Shown: positions 45,330 to 52,357 of the stretch, one piece after another
Layout: every line of letters starts with the position of its first letter
Position numbering within the stretch: the stretch's first letter is position 1
Source of the DNA: Paenibacillus sp. 19GGS1-52
GTDB lineage: Bacteria; Bacillota; Bacilli; Paenibacillales; Paenibacillaceae
Assembly: GCF_022369515.1 (NCBI RefSeq)
Contig: NZ_CP059724.1
Location: 6,572,001 to 6,636,000, forward strand
Direction of reading: 5' to 3'
DNA length: 64,000 nt
Made by a program: the position numbers and the translations under genes
Notes under the pieces: model-generated
What the model was told of the DNA's origin: nothing
The model's database searches: none
The model's input: the letters and a program-made list of their open reading frames with translations, nothing else

Positions 45330-46547
45330 CTATTTGATTTCCCCAGCGTAAAGCCTCTCCATTTGACCTTGATTTTCTTGTTTTCGCTTCTCATCGGCTT
45401 CAGCTCTAGCCAAATATTCAGCGATCATTTCCTCTTGCATAGCAATTTCTGCAGCCGTAGGAGGTTGAAGGGGCTGCGTATAGATTTCAATCTGAGGCTT
45501 TCCCCTTCTGCCGCTCTCGTTCCGCGAATCCCCGTATTTCTTTGGCTTTGCTGGAGGCACCGAGGATTCAGATTCTTTCTTGGGTTGATTTGTATCCATG
45601 CCTCCTCGCTCACGGTAGCCTTTTAGAATGCCACTGACGTATCCTAGATTCCGTTTGTCTGGACCCAGTCGATAGGCCGTTCTCATGGCTGAGTGCAGCC
45701 ATTCTCCTCCGTAAGTGTCGAACAGGGTTTGCAGATCCGTAACGTCAAACGAATTAACCCTGCCTCCTGCCAAGAAGTTGTTTTTGTAATCTGTAGAGAC
45801 GATTTCAAAAGAGTACTCATTCTTCAATACAGCTGCAGGCTCACTTGTACTTGTAGTTCTTGTAGTAGTAGTTCTTTTAAACCTAGCTTTAATACTAGCT
45901 TTAGAAACGCTGAACCCGTTGATACGACTGGGATAATCGCGTCTAACGGTTCCCCTTTTGGGAACTGCTCGGTTCCCTTTTTGGGAACTGGATTGTTCCT
46001 TTTTCGGGAACCCGATTCCTTTTTCAGGAACTTGGTACCCTTTTGAGGAACTCGGTTCCTCTTTCGGGAACTCGGTCCCCTTTTCGGGAACTTGATCCCC
46101 TATTTGGGAACTCGGTTCCTCTTTCGGGAACTCCGTTCCCTTTTTGGGATTCGACAGCTTCAGCAAATTGGGTGAAGGTCGAGCCAAATTCAAATTAATC
46201 AACTCATTGAATTTTTTCGTAGAACTAGACACAGTCTCAATCGTCCACTGATCGTAATGCTTATTGAGTTGGAAAATATTCATAACTTTATCCCAAAGGA
46301 TGATGTTCCCTGTGACTAAACCATCTAAAACTTCACGTATATGATTTTTACGAATACCGGATTCCTCAAAATTCTTCAATTCCGGAATGATTGCCGATGG
46401 CTTCCCGCATCCCCAGCTCAGAGTCAGTATAAAATCAATGACATCTCGCTGACGCTGAGAAAACTTCCGCCGGATCAGCTCTCGGTGTATTTCATGCGAT
46501 ATTCGTATGTGTGCATCCGTTGGCTGAGGATTAACACTGGAATCCAC
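45330..46547 (-). CDS. Phage-type replication protein (RepO/DnaD-like)
   Basis: 405 aa. The first 110 residues resemble the phage replication protein O N-terminal fold (AHIRISHEIHRELIRRKFSQRQRDVIDFILTLSWGCGKPSA), a winged-helix origin binder. A low-complexity linker (about 130-210) contains repeats FPKEEPSS and VPEKGTE, which are the translated 20-bp DNA repeats. Residues 265-310 look DnaD-like (FDVTDLQTLFDTYGGEWLHSAMRTAYRLG). The tail is charged and helical. It is likely an initiator or helicase loader for the element's own replication. Upstream and downstream genes are packed closely. Confidence 0.75.
   Translation of the reverse strand: MDSSVNPQPTDAHIRISHEIHRELIRRKFSQRQRDVIDFILTLSWGCGKPSAIIPELKNFEESGIRKNHIREVLDGLVTGNIILWDKVMNIFQLNKHYDQWTIETVSSSTKKFNELINLNLARPSPNLLKLSNPKKGTEFPKEEPSSQIGDQVPEKGTEFPKEEPSSSKGYQVPEKGIGFPKKEQSSSQKGNRAVPKRGTVRRDYPSRINGFSVSKASIKARFKRTTTTRTTSTSEPAAVLKNEYSFEIVSTDYKNNFLAGGRVNSFDVTDLQTLFDTYGGEWLHSAMRTAYRLGPDKRNLGYVSGILKGYRERGGMDTNQPKKESESSVPPAKPKKYGDSRNESGRRGKPQIEIYTQPLQPPTAAEIAMQEEMIAEYLARAEADEKRKQENQGQMERLYAGEIK
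45948..46151. repeat. Ten iteron-like repeats inside the replication gene
   Basis: Ten units of the form TTCC...GGGAAC, each itself an inverted repeat. GGGAAC or its variants (aggaac, gggatt) start at 45960, 45983, 46006, then every 20 bp to 46146. Twenty is not a codon multiple, so the protein repeat has a 60-bp period (20 aa). This points to selection at DNA level: a likely initiator-binding array, possibly the element's origin, as in phage lambda where the origin lies in gene O. Confidence 0.75.
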
Positions 46548-46575
46548 GGCATCCCCTCCTACGATCCTATTCGGC

Positions 46576-46785
46576 TTAAATAGCCCGCTCTCGTTTCGTT
46601 CTCTCTTGCCACTCCCGATTCAATCCGCAGCCTTTGGCGGGTATCTCATAATGTCTGCGCCCACAAACAAAGGAAACATAGTTGCCAGTTGCCTGCTCGT
46701 AATACACGCCATTCAAAACCCTAGGCGGCGGCTCTATCCGGTTATCCATCACATCAAACAAGTCCATTTGCTCCAGAAGCTTCAC
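46576..46785 (-). CDS. Small hypothetical protein upstream of the replication gene
   Basis: 69 aa from a GTG at 46785 with gggagg. Sequence MKLLEQMDLFDVMDNRIEPPP and VSFVCGRRHYEIPAKG. No recognised domain. First gene after the palindrome-rich gap, so it probably heads the replication-methylase transcript. Confidence 0.5.
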   Translation of the reverse strand: MKLLEQMDLFDVMDNRIEPPPRVLNGVYYEQATGNYVSFVCGRRHYEIPAKGCGLNREWQERTKRERAI

Positions 46786-46814
46786 CGTTCAGTCCTCCCT
46801 TTCGAGGTTAAATA

Positions 46815-46836
46815 CTGAACGCAAAATTGCGCTGAG
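46815..46836. repeat. 22-bp palindrome, copy 1
   Basis: Half-site CTGAACGCAAA opposite ATTGCGCTGAG. It lies 30 bp upstream of the start of the gene at 46576 and just before a plus-strand promoter candidate. See the 47062-47262 entry for the family. Confidence 0.75.
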
Positions 46837-46844
46837 TGGCAGGA

Positions 46845-46929
46845 TTGCGCTATCGAAACTTTCATGAGATAATCACTTCACTAATTGGATGGGTGTATAA
46901 GCATGGGTAGTGCTTATGCACCTTTTTTT
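46845..46929 (+). ncRNA. Candidate plus-strand short RNA with promoter and terminator
   Basis: TTGCGC (46845-46850) and GATAAT (46868-46873) are spaced by 17 bp. A hairpin GGTGTATAAGCA/TGCTTATGCACC follows at 46892-46922, with seven T. The transcript would be about 50 nt, antisense to no annotated gene. A small regulatory RNA is possible; expression is unknown. Confidence 0.4.
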
Positions 46930-47061
46930 ATATTCATTTCGCATAATGTTCTTTACCAGCACGTGATGTTGCAGTAGGCTACGTTCAAACCAGATGGTTG
47001 CCAGCAGTGGTAATGTCATGTCTTCAGGCAAGGGTTCCTCACCTCCCTCTATTCCTTAGTA
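46930..47061. other. Intergenic, no gene seen
   Basis: Part of the 478-bp gap between the small gene at 46785 and the Rha gene. No coding signal. The rest of the gap is filled by palindromes. Confidence 0.4.
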
Positions 47062-47262
47062 CTGAGCGCAAAAGTGCGTTCAGTCTCTCTCCCGAGCTCA
47101 GCGCAGAAATGCGTTCTCTATGGCTATGAACATTGAGCGCAATGTTGCGTTCATCCTGTGATGAGTAGGAGATGCTTAACGAAAGACTGCGTTCAGTCGG
47201 CTGGACGCATAGAATCGTTCAGTGCATGAAGGCCTGACAACTGAGCGCTGAGCAGCGTTCAG
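47062..47262. repeat. Cluster of six 22-bp palindromes
   Basis: Copies at 47062, 47097, 47133, 47175, 47201 and 47241, each 22 bp, of a palindrome with half-site CTGAACGCAA, two variable central bases, and its mirror TTGCGTTCAG. Some copies are degenerate at one arm. Copies 1 and 8-11 lie outside this cluster. Even size and symmetric half-sites imply a protein dimer binds; dense spacing resembles a centromere, origin or multi-operator. Copies continue into neighbouring genes. Confidence 0.8.
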
Positions 47263-47263
47263 T

Positions 47264-47938
47264 CTACGGTCTCCAAGCTCCCACATAGTGCAGCGCCTTC
47301 TCCAAATCCTCTTTGCGGATATCCCTGTAACTGGAAACCTCAAATTCGGTATAGATTGCTCGATATAATTGCCTATAGACTCCCGGCCTCCGGCTTGGAG
47401 AATTAGCCAACAATATCACCCTGTGCCCAATGGCAGCATGCAGCCTCTTCTGCTCCACGGTTTTCAGCGTGACCTCCTTGAATACGTGGTCCAGTTGTTG
47501 CTCCACTTCCTGTACGCGTTCCTTCATTTGCGTAAAGGCCTCTTCGCTAATGAACAAAGGACTCGCTGGCGCCGAAGCAAGCGCTTGTAACTGGATTTCC
47601 ATTTGATTGAAGGCGGCAATATAGTCTTCTTTGAACCTCGCCGCTTCACGGCCGGTAAAACCTGTAATCAGGAACACAAAGCCATCACGAGTCACTTTGT
47701 AATACGGATTCTTTCTTCCCGATTTGTCCATATACTCACTTAGCGCAAAATTGCGTTCAGTAAATTCGGGACTACATTCAATTGTTTTAATGCTTCTTAA
47801 AATATCCGCATGACGCTTGCCGAACTTGTCCGCAATACTCCGACTGTCTGTCATGGCTTGTCCATTCTCCACATAGACAAAATGACTGCTCTCTTCCTGG
47901 TTTGCTGCAAGCGAATGAACTTTAAGTCCGTTTGTCAT
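47264..47938 (-). CDS. Rha-type phage regulatory protein with ORF6C-like end
   Basis: 224 aa from the ATG at 47938 (agaagggtgg site). The N-terminal 100 residues match Rha (VYVENGQAMTDSRSIADKFGKRHADILRSIKTIE; YYKVTRDGFVFLITGFTGREAARFKEDYIAAFN), an antirepressor-like family seen in phages. The C-terminal end (HAAIGHRVILLANSPSRRPGVYRQLYRAIYTEFEVSSYRDI) resembles ORF6C. It may counteract the repressor. A copy of the 22-bp palindrome lies within the reading frame. Confidence 0.8.
   Translation of the reverse strand: MTNGLKVHSLAANQEESSHFVYVENGQAMTDSRSIADKFGKRHADILRSIKTIECSPEFTERNFALSEYMDKSGRKNPYYKVTRDGFVFLITGFTGREAARFKEDYIAAFNQMEIQLQALASAPASPLFISEEAFTQMKERVQEVEQQLDHVFKEVTLKTVEQKRLHAAIGHRVILLANSPSRRPGVYRQLYRAIYTEFEVSSYRDIRKEDLEKALHYVGAWRP
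47739..47760. repeat. 22-bp palindrome inside the Rha gene
   Basis: CTTAGCGCAAA and ATTGCGTTCAG, in frame with Rha codons (TERNFALSEY). The palindrome thus coexists with coding sequence here. Confidence 0.75.
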
Positions 47939-48140
47939 TAACATCCACCCTTCTAATGTAGTTCTCATGAATCCAATGCCTTTCTATACATAGGGATGGG
48001 ATCTCCTTCCTTCTATGGCGGATTCCGCGACCTTCCCGGCACTGACCGGTAGGTTTCGGCTGGTATCCCTCCAGCCATCATCAGGCGGTTATTCATCGTA
48101 GAGGCCAGTGAGCACAGCCAAATGTGTCAATTGGCTACCT

Positions 48141-48416
48141 TCAGCCCTTCCGCCTCACAGCGATCGCATCGGTCCATTCCCACGCTTCCGGTTGTTCCGG
48201 ATTTGGAATTCGTTCGTAAATGTTGTGGTAATCAGCCTCAGCCACAGTTTCCACACGGTATTCCATCCGTCTTCCGATTTGATCTTTGCCTCTGAAATAC
48301 AGATGCTTCCTGTCGTCCGACACGACCTTCACAATCGCAGAGATATGTAACCAGTCTTGCAGATATTCAGCAGCTGCTCTCCCCGTAATCACTGGCAGTG
48401 AACTCCTATTTCCCAT
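48141..48416 (-). CDS. Hypothetical protein of the early region
   Basis: 91 aa, ATG with caaggagtg. ITGRAAAEYLQDWLHISAIVKVVSDDRKHLYFRG, then a short end EAWEWTDAIAVRRKG. Soluble, no recognised domain. The 47970-48140 gap before it holds no gene. Confidence 0.5.
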   Translation of the reverse strand: MGNRSSLPVITGRAAAEYLQDWLHISAIVKVVSDDRKHLYFRGKDQIGRRMEYRVETVAEADYHNIYERIPNPEQPEAWEWTDAIAVRRKG

Positions 48417-48490
48417 ATATACACTCCTTGCGTTGTTAGATGATTTATGATATTTCTGTACGAATGCCTATCCCTACCATCAAAGGCTGT

Positions 48491-48658
48491 TTAGTCAAAT
48501 GATCTTTCATAGATTCGTGCCGCTTCCTGAATCGTTTTAAAGTCAAATTCGAAATATACAGCATTTGTAACCTCTTTGATCCGCTCTTCAGACCAGCCTT
48601 TACGCTCCAGAGCCGCGCGGATATATCCAAGGCAAGCATTATTGCTCCATTGCTCCAT
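48491..48658 (-). CDS. Small hypothetical helical protein
   Basis: 55 aa from the ATG at 48658 with aaaggaggaagg; an in-frame longer start has no site. CLGYIRAALERKGWSEERIKEV suggests two or three helices, as in many short phage accessory proteins. Unknown function. Confidence 0.5.
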   Translation of the reverse strand: MEQWSNNACLGYIRAALERKGWSEERIKEVTNAVYFEFDFKTIQEAARIYERSFD

Positions 48659-48746
48659 ATTGCCTTCCTCCTTTGATTTGTGAGACATTCAGAGGCCTCC
48701 CCTTTTGTCCCGCATTAAAAATCAAACTAGCTTAAGCTAGCTAGAT

Positions 48747-48950
48747 CTATCTCAATGAATCTGTAGCTCTTTCGTCACTCAAAAAGATATAGGGATAGTC
48801 ATGGGATACCACCCTAAACCCTGGATAGCCCCGTGCAAAATACACTTCAAGCTCTCGCTCAAATACCTCTGTATCAACCGACTTTATGGCCCAAATCCGT
48901 TCACCAACCATACTTTTGGTTAGTGGCTTATCGTTTACTAAGGACTTCAC
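48747..48950 (-). CDS. Hypothetical protein with uncertain start
   Basis: 67 aa if a GTG at 48950 is used. A frame open to 49082 exists, but its first part crosses two copies of the 22-bp palindrome, so those copies more likely lie in the leader. Sequence WAIKSVDTEVFERELEVYFARGYPGFRVVSHDYPYIFLSD. No family recognised. Confidence 0.45.
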   Translation of the reverse strand: MKSLVNDKPLTKSMVGERIWAIKSVDTEVFERELEVYFARGYPGFRVVSHDYPYIFLSDERATDSLR

Positions 48951-48977
48951 ATCTCCATCCCCGTTCTCTTCATTGGG

Positions 48978-48999
48978 CTTAGCGCAATTTTGCGTTGAG
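48978..48999. repeat. 22-bp palindrome
   Basis: CTTAGCGCAAT and TTTGCGTTGAG halves, 28 bp upstream of the proposed start at 48950. Confidence 0.7.
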
Positions 49000-49033
49000 T
49001 GGTTACACACAGAGCTCCTATCCTTACATCGAA

Positions 49034-49055
49034 CTGGACGCAAAATTGCGTTCAG
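49034..49055. repeat. 22-bp palindrome
   Basis: CTGGACGCAAA and ATTGCGTTCAG halves, 34 bp from the copy at 48978. Confidence 0.7.
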
Positions 49056-49082
49056 TATAAATCCGCAGCTTATCCACCTCAC

Positions 49083-49328
49083 CTACAAGGAAACACGCTG
49101 CTTCACTAAGTCCAGAATGTCTTCCGGAAGATCTAGAATAATTGTCCGTAAAAGGTGAAGATCTTCCACCGCTTTTCGATGCTCTGGATCATCAGTCAAA
49201 AACTTTGTAACATCGGCCAAGGCGGTAAGCTGCATATATCTGGTGGACAGCGCTTCGGCAAACTCTAATTTATTCCCCTTACTCTTCTGACACCCTCCAA
49301 ATGAAGGGTCATTCGTAAACAAAGTCAC
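49083..49328 (-). CDS. Small hypothetical protein, coupled to the coiled-coil gene
   Basis: 81 aa from a GTG at 49328 that overlaps the stop of the gene at 49325. LTALADVTKFLTDDPEHRKAVEDLHLLRTIILDLPEDILDLVKQ is an amphipathic helical end. Unknown family. Confidence 0.5.
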   Translation of the reverse strand: MTLFTNDPSFGGCQKSKGNKLEFAEALSTRYMQLTALADVTKFLTDDPEHRKAVEDLHLLRTIILDLPEDILDLVKQRVSL

Positions 49329-49720
49329 CTTGAATCACACCTTTGTTGCAAATTAGTTGGACTTGCTGTTATGTACTCCTTCACAAGCCCACGCTTTTTC
49401 AATTCCTGACCGTAACCTCCTTCAAAAAGCCGTTTGAGTATGGACGAAATACAACGATTTGTGATGGCTTCCAGACGTTTGAGTTGCTGTTGATAGACTT
49501 GTGGGTTGTAAACGTCCTTATGCTTTTTCAGTTCCTTGATTTGCTCTTGCTTCAAGTACATGTATTCAAGCCGTTTAAACTCCATTTCGTAATGCAGTTG
49601 AATGATTTCCTCTTCATTGGCCTTTACTTCTGAGAACAAAGAACGCCGTTGATCCTTAATTACATCGATCTCTTGTGACTTCTCCACCAGCCGCTGAGCA
49701 ATGCTATATAACTTCCCCAT
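49325..49720 (-). CDS. Coiled-coil-rich hypothetical protein
   Basis: 131 aa from the ATG at 49720 with aggag; a longer frame reaches 49804 without a site. IDVIKDQRRSLFSEVKANEEEIIQLHYEMEFKRLEYMYLKQEQIKELKK is a strong coiled-coil stretch. No catalytic motif. It is probably a structural or interaction protein of the early region. Confidence 0.5.
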   Translation of the reverse strand: MGKLYSIAQRLVEKSQEIDVIKDQRRSLFSEVKANEEEIIQLHYEMEFKRLEYMYLKQEQIKELKKHKDVYNPQVYQQQLKRLEAITNRCISSILKRLFEGGYGQELKKRGLVKEYITASPTNLQQRCDSR

Positions 49721-49854
49721 GGTCCCTACTCCTGTTCCTCTATTAATGACTCCAAAGCTCTGCTTCAAGAAGTGGAGGCAACTCAGCAAGATATACATAT
49801 ACATCCCACTTATAATTGAAGTCGAATTAGGACCTCATACATTGATGGTTTAGA

Positions 49855-49876
49855 CTGAACGCAATTTTGCGTTAAG
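49855..49876. repeat. 22-bp palindrome, copy nearest the integration module
   Basis: CTGAACGCAAT and TTTGCGTTAAG halves, upstream of the coiled-coil gene. Its arms are among the best preserved. Confidence 0.75.
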
Positions 49877-50316
49877 CTGCATTGGGGTATACTCTGGCAA
49901 AATTCCACGGTGCTTAAGTACTGGTCCCTATCACTCTCAAATAACCTCTTTACTATCATTTAGATCCTTCTTTCATTATTTGCCTAACTGCTGGAGATAC
50001 AGCAGTTAGGCAAACTGGATACGTCGAAGACTTCAGCTTATATAGCTGGTGACTTTTTACATACAGGCGCGTTCAAGCTTTTTGAGCTCAATGTTCAAAT
50101 AAAGTTTTTTAACTTAATGTCACTCACCGGAGCCGTATAATAACTCATTCCGTTCCTTCTTCAATTGTTAATTTCACTGTCTACGAGTAATAACACATCT
50201 CAATATCCATTATCATATTAAAAATCCCCAACTCTTCTTCTCCCTTCTATTTGATATTTATCCATGTATGATATAGTTAAAAGTAGGGCATGATTGTAGT
50301 GCTGAGGAGATTGTTA
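49877..50316. other. Intergenic gap with a long perfect hairpin
   Basis: No gene. At 49979-50014 a 15-bp perfect stem TTTGCCTAACTGCTG / CAGCAGTTAGGCAAA encloses a 6-base loop. It lacks a T-run on either strand, so it is not an ordinary terminator. It might be a regulatory or single-strand replication element. Confidence 0.55.
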
Positions 50317-50523
50317 TCACTGCCGTACATAATGTGATCTGAACCAATTTAGGAAATCGCCCCAAATAATACGTTTTTGGCGTTCACCACCCAGTTCATA
50401 CACCGGACACCCATGAATAGATACCATTTCGTATGCCTGGAATTTGGAAACCTTCAACCGTGTTGCCAGTTCCGGAACGGTGATAACATCCGTCTCGGAA
50501 AAGGGTTTGCTATCCTGTTGCAT
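50317..50523 (-). CDS. Excisionase-like helix-turn-helix protein
   Basis: 68 aa from the ATG at 50523 with aaggaggtc. VPELATRLKVSKFQAYEMVSIHGCPVYELGGERQKRIIWGDFLNWFRS is the HTH_17/AlpA pattern of excisionases. It is the second gene of the minus-strand pair divergent from the repressor, as xis is next to immR in ICEBs1. It likely directs Int towards excision. Confidence 0.75.
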   Translation of the reverse strand: MQQDSKPFSETDVITVPELATRLKVSKFQAYEMVSIHGCPVYELGGERQKRIIWGDFLNWFRSHYVRQ

Positions 50524-50580
50524 GTCTTGACCTCCTTCTGAATCATTTTTTAGCAGTGAATTCAACTTTACGTGTATTTT

Positions 50581-50772
50581 TTAATTAAAAAAATTTCCAA
50601 CTGGCTCCTTTAATACAGCAGCAATTATCTCTAATTCACCGGTGCTAATGGGCCTTTTACCATTTTCTTTCATATTATAATTCGAAATTGTCAATCCTGT
50701 ATGCTTTGCAACAAATGTTTGAGTAACACCTTTTGATTTCCTAATGTCTCGAATTTTATTATGCAACTCCAA
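50581..50772 (-). CDS. XRE-family helix-turn-helix regulator
   Basis: 63 aa from a TTG at 50772 (ggtggtgggg). The whole body is a Cro/CI-type helix-turn-helix (KIRDIRKSKGVTQTFVAKHTGLTISNYNMKENGKRPISTGELEIIAAVL). It is divergent from the ImmR-like repressor, a Cro-like position, and precedes the excisionase. An upstream start in frame would add 25 residues over the operator region. Confidence 0.7.
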   Translation of the reverse strand: MELHNKIRDIRKSKGVTQTFVAKHTGLTISNYNMKENGKRPISTGELEIIAAVLKEPVGNFFN

Positions 50773-50792
50773 TTTCCCCACCACCTTATTCC

Positions 50793-50889
50793 ACGTAAAG
50801 TGTAACTCTATGTGGCTGATTATATATTCACTAAAAGTGAAAGTCAACGCTTATTTCAACTTCTTGTGTAATATGTTTAACGTAAAGTG
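50793..50889. promoter_or_regulatory. Operator region between divergent regulators
   Basis: ACGTAAAGTG occurs at 50793-50802 and 50880-50889, and its mirror ACTTTACGT at 50565-50573 ahead of the excisionase. A palindrome TTCACTAAAAGTGAA lies at 50828-50842. These shared half-sites between the divergent regulator genes are the likely binding sites for the ImmR-like and XRE proteins. Confidence 0.6.
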
Positions 50890-50936
50890 AAAAACAGATA
50901 TCATAGTTATTAAGTTAAACTACTGGTGGTGTATCT

Positions 50937-51281
50937 ATGAGTTTAGGACAGCGATTAAAAAAAGAACGGGAGCGTAAAGGCTGGTCTCAACTTTATGTAG
51001 CCGAGAAAATCGGAATCACAAATACTGTGCTTTCTAACTATGAGCGCGATTACCGCGATCCTGACACTGTGACTCTTTCACAGATTGCTGATTTGTACGA
51101 ATGTGACACGGACTATTTATTAGGTAGAACTACCATACGAAAAAAAGAGGAATTCAACCTTTCCTTTTTTGGCGGCCCAAAGGGATGGACAGCGGATGAG
51201 CTTGAAGAAGCCGAAGCTGCAGTACGCCGGTATCGGGAAATGAAAGAACGTGCATCTAGAGAAGCAGAGAAAAACAAATAA
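50937..51281 (+). CDS. ImmR-like XRE repressor
   Basis: 114 aa with ggtggtg upstream. Helix-turn-helix at 1-65 (GQRLKKERERKGWSQLYVAEKIGITNTVLSNYERDYRDP). The tail (KGWTADELEEAEAAVRRYREMKE) is helical, as in ImmR-type repressors. It is followed by an ImmA-like peptidase and the integrase, the ICEBs1 arrangement, where ImmR keeps excision and transfer genes off until ImmA cleaves it. Confidence 0.8.
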   Translation: MSLGQRLKKERERKGWSQLYVAEKIGITNTVLSNYERDYRDPDTVTLSQIADLYECDTDYLLGRTTIRKKEEFNLSFFGGPKGWTADELEEAEAAVRRYREMKERASREAEKNK

Positions 51282-51289
51282 AAAAACAT

Positions 51290-51317
51290 ATCCAGGGAAA
51301 CCTGGATTTTTCTTTTC
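51290..51317 (+). terminator. Terminator of the repressor gene
   Basis: ATCCAGG GAAA CCTGGAT hairpin with a GAAA tetraloop, followed by TTTTCTTTTC, 9 bp after the repressor stop. Confidence 0.85.
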
Positions 51318-51402
51318 TAAAAATAAGAACATACATTCTTTTTATTGAATTTTTATGATATGTTATATTATGTATATAAGTTAATTGTAGGCCAGTTTAA
51401 TG

Positions 51403-51442
51403 GTGTAAAAAGAAAAGCCATTAGTGGCTTTTCTTTTTACAC
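51403..51442. terminator. Perfect 18-bp hairpin between repressor and protease genes
   Basis: GTGTAAAAAGAAAAGCCA and its exact complement are joined by ttag. A-rich and T-rich arms make it terminator-like in both directions. It lies 40 bp before the protease gene and could also attenuate it. Confidence 0.7.
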
Positions 51443-51481
51443 TAAAAACGGAACACACGTTCCTGTTATGGGGGAATTGAA

Positions 51482-52333
51482 ATGGATTTATCAAAATACT
51501 TTAAGACTCCACTGGAGCAATCAATTGAGGATGTTTACGTGGAAAATAAACTACTTAATTCTTGGGATTTGACTATCGATAATCTTACAGCTATTTTCAA
51601 TGTAGAAGTCACAAATACAAAGTCACAAGCATTCTCAGACAACGAACAACGGATTATCTTTCTTTCCAGCAATGACATACCTGATAAACAACGAAGAAGT
51701 TTCTTCCATGAGTTAGGTCACATTGTCCGTCATTCAGGTGATCAGCGCAACATGCCGGATCTTTTCCAGCAAATGCAGGAAGCAGATGCTGAGCGATTCA
51801 GCTTGTACGCTTCTATCCCCTTCTTTATGCTGGAGAAGTTGTCTCTTCCTAAGTCAGGAAAGCATGCAGCGGGTTATATTGGGTCCATATTCCATATCCC
51901 TCCAGCATACGCTATGCGACGTTTAAGACAAATTCGCGAACGGATTTCCGGAACTGAGTACCTATCCACCACCAGTACATATATTGCGGCATCTCGAAAA
52001 GCGAACCCTTCATACTTAGTAAGTACGCATCCTGTCATTAAAGGAATGTATGGGCTAGACGATCTCTCCCGCCCTCACACCCTTGTCATAGAACAACGCG
52101 GAGGATTCGACTGGGAGAAGCCTTTGTACATTGAAGTCGATCATTCCATAAAAAGCGTCGATCCATATTCATACTCACTTCGAGACGGTGCGGTAGTATA
52201 TTCAGGAGACCTTTCTATTGCCCATGAACGAGCTATGACGATAGATATGAAAAGAATCGCCACAAGGTATGGTCAGGAAGCAAACAGACTCTATCTACCA
52301 GTGGAGGCTATGGATGATGCGCTTAATTTTTAG
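51482..52333 (+). CDS. ImmA/IrrE-type metallopeptidase
   Basis: 283 aa, ATG with gggggaattg. The zinc site HELGH is at residues 76-80 (SFFHELGHIVRH), followed by a helical region (DAERFSLYASIPFFML) usual for this family. ImmA cleaves the repressor upon DNA damage or quorum signals in ICEBs1. The C-terminal half (160-283) is longer than in ICEBs1 ImmA and may sense a signal. It is followed by the integrase 24 bp downstream. Confidence 0.85.
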   Translation: MDLSKYFKTPLEQSIEDVYVENKLLNSWDLTIDNLTAIFNVEVTNTKSQAFSDNEQRIIFLSSNDIPDKQRRSFFHELGHIVRHSGDQRNMPDLFQQMQEADAERFSLYASIPFFMLEKLSLPKSGKHAAGYIGSIFHIPPAYAMRRLRQIRERISGTEYLSTTSTYIAASRKANPSYLVSTHPVIKGMYGLDDLSRPHTLVIEQRGGFDWEKPLYIEVDHSIKSVDPYSYSLRDGAVVYSGDLSIAHERAMTIDMKRIATRYGQEANRLYLPVEAMDDALNF

Positions 52334-52357
52334 TTCGCAATTTTTTAGGGGGTTATT

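Noticed and set aside
45948..46151. Possible CRISPR array
   Set aside because: The repeats are short, nearly contiguous, and lie inside a coding gene; there are no unique spacers or cas genes.
47062..47262. Terminators for the Rha gene
   Set aside because: The palindromes have no T-runs and recur in coding sequence, so they look like protein-binding sites instead.
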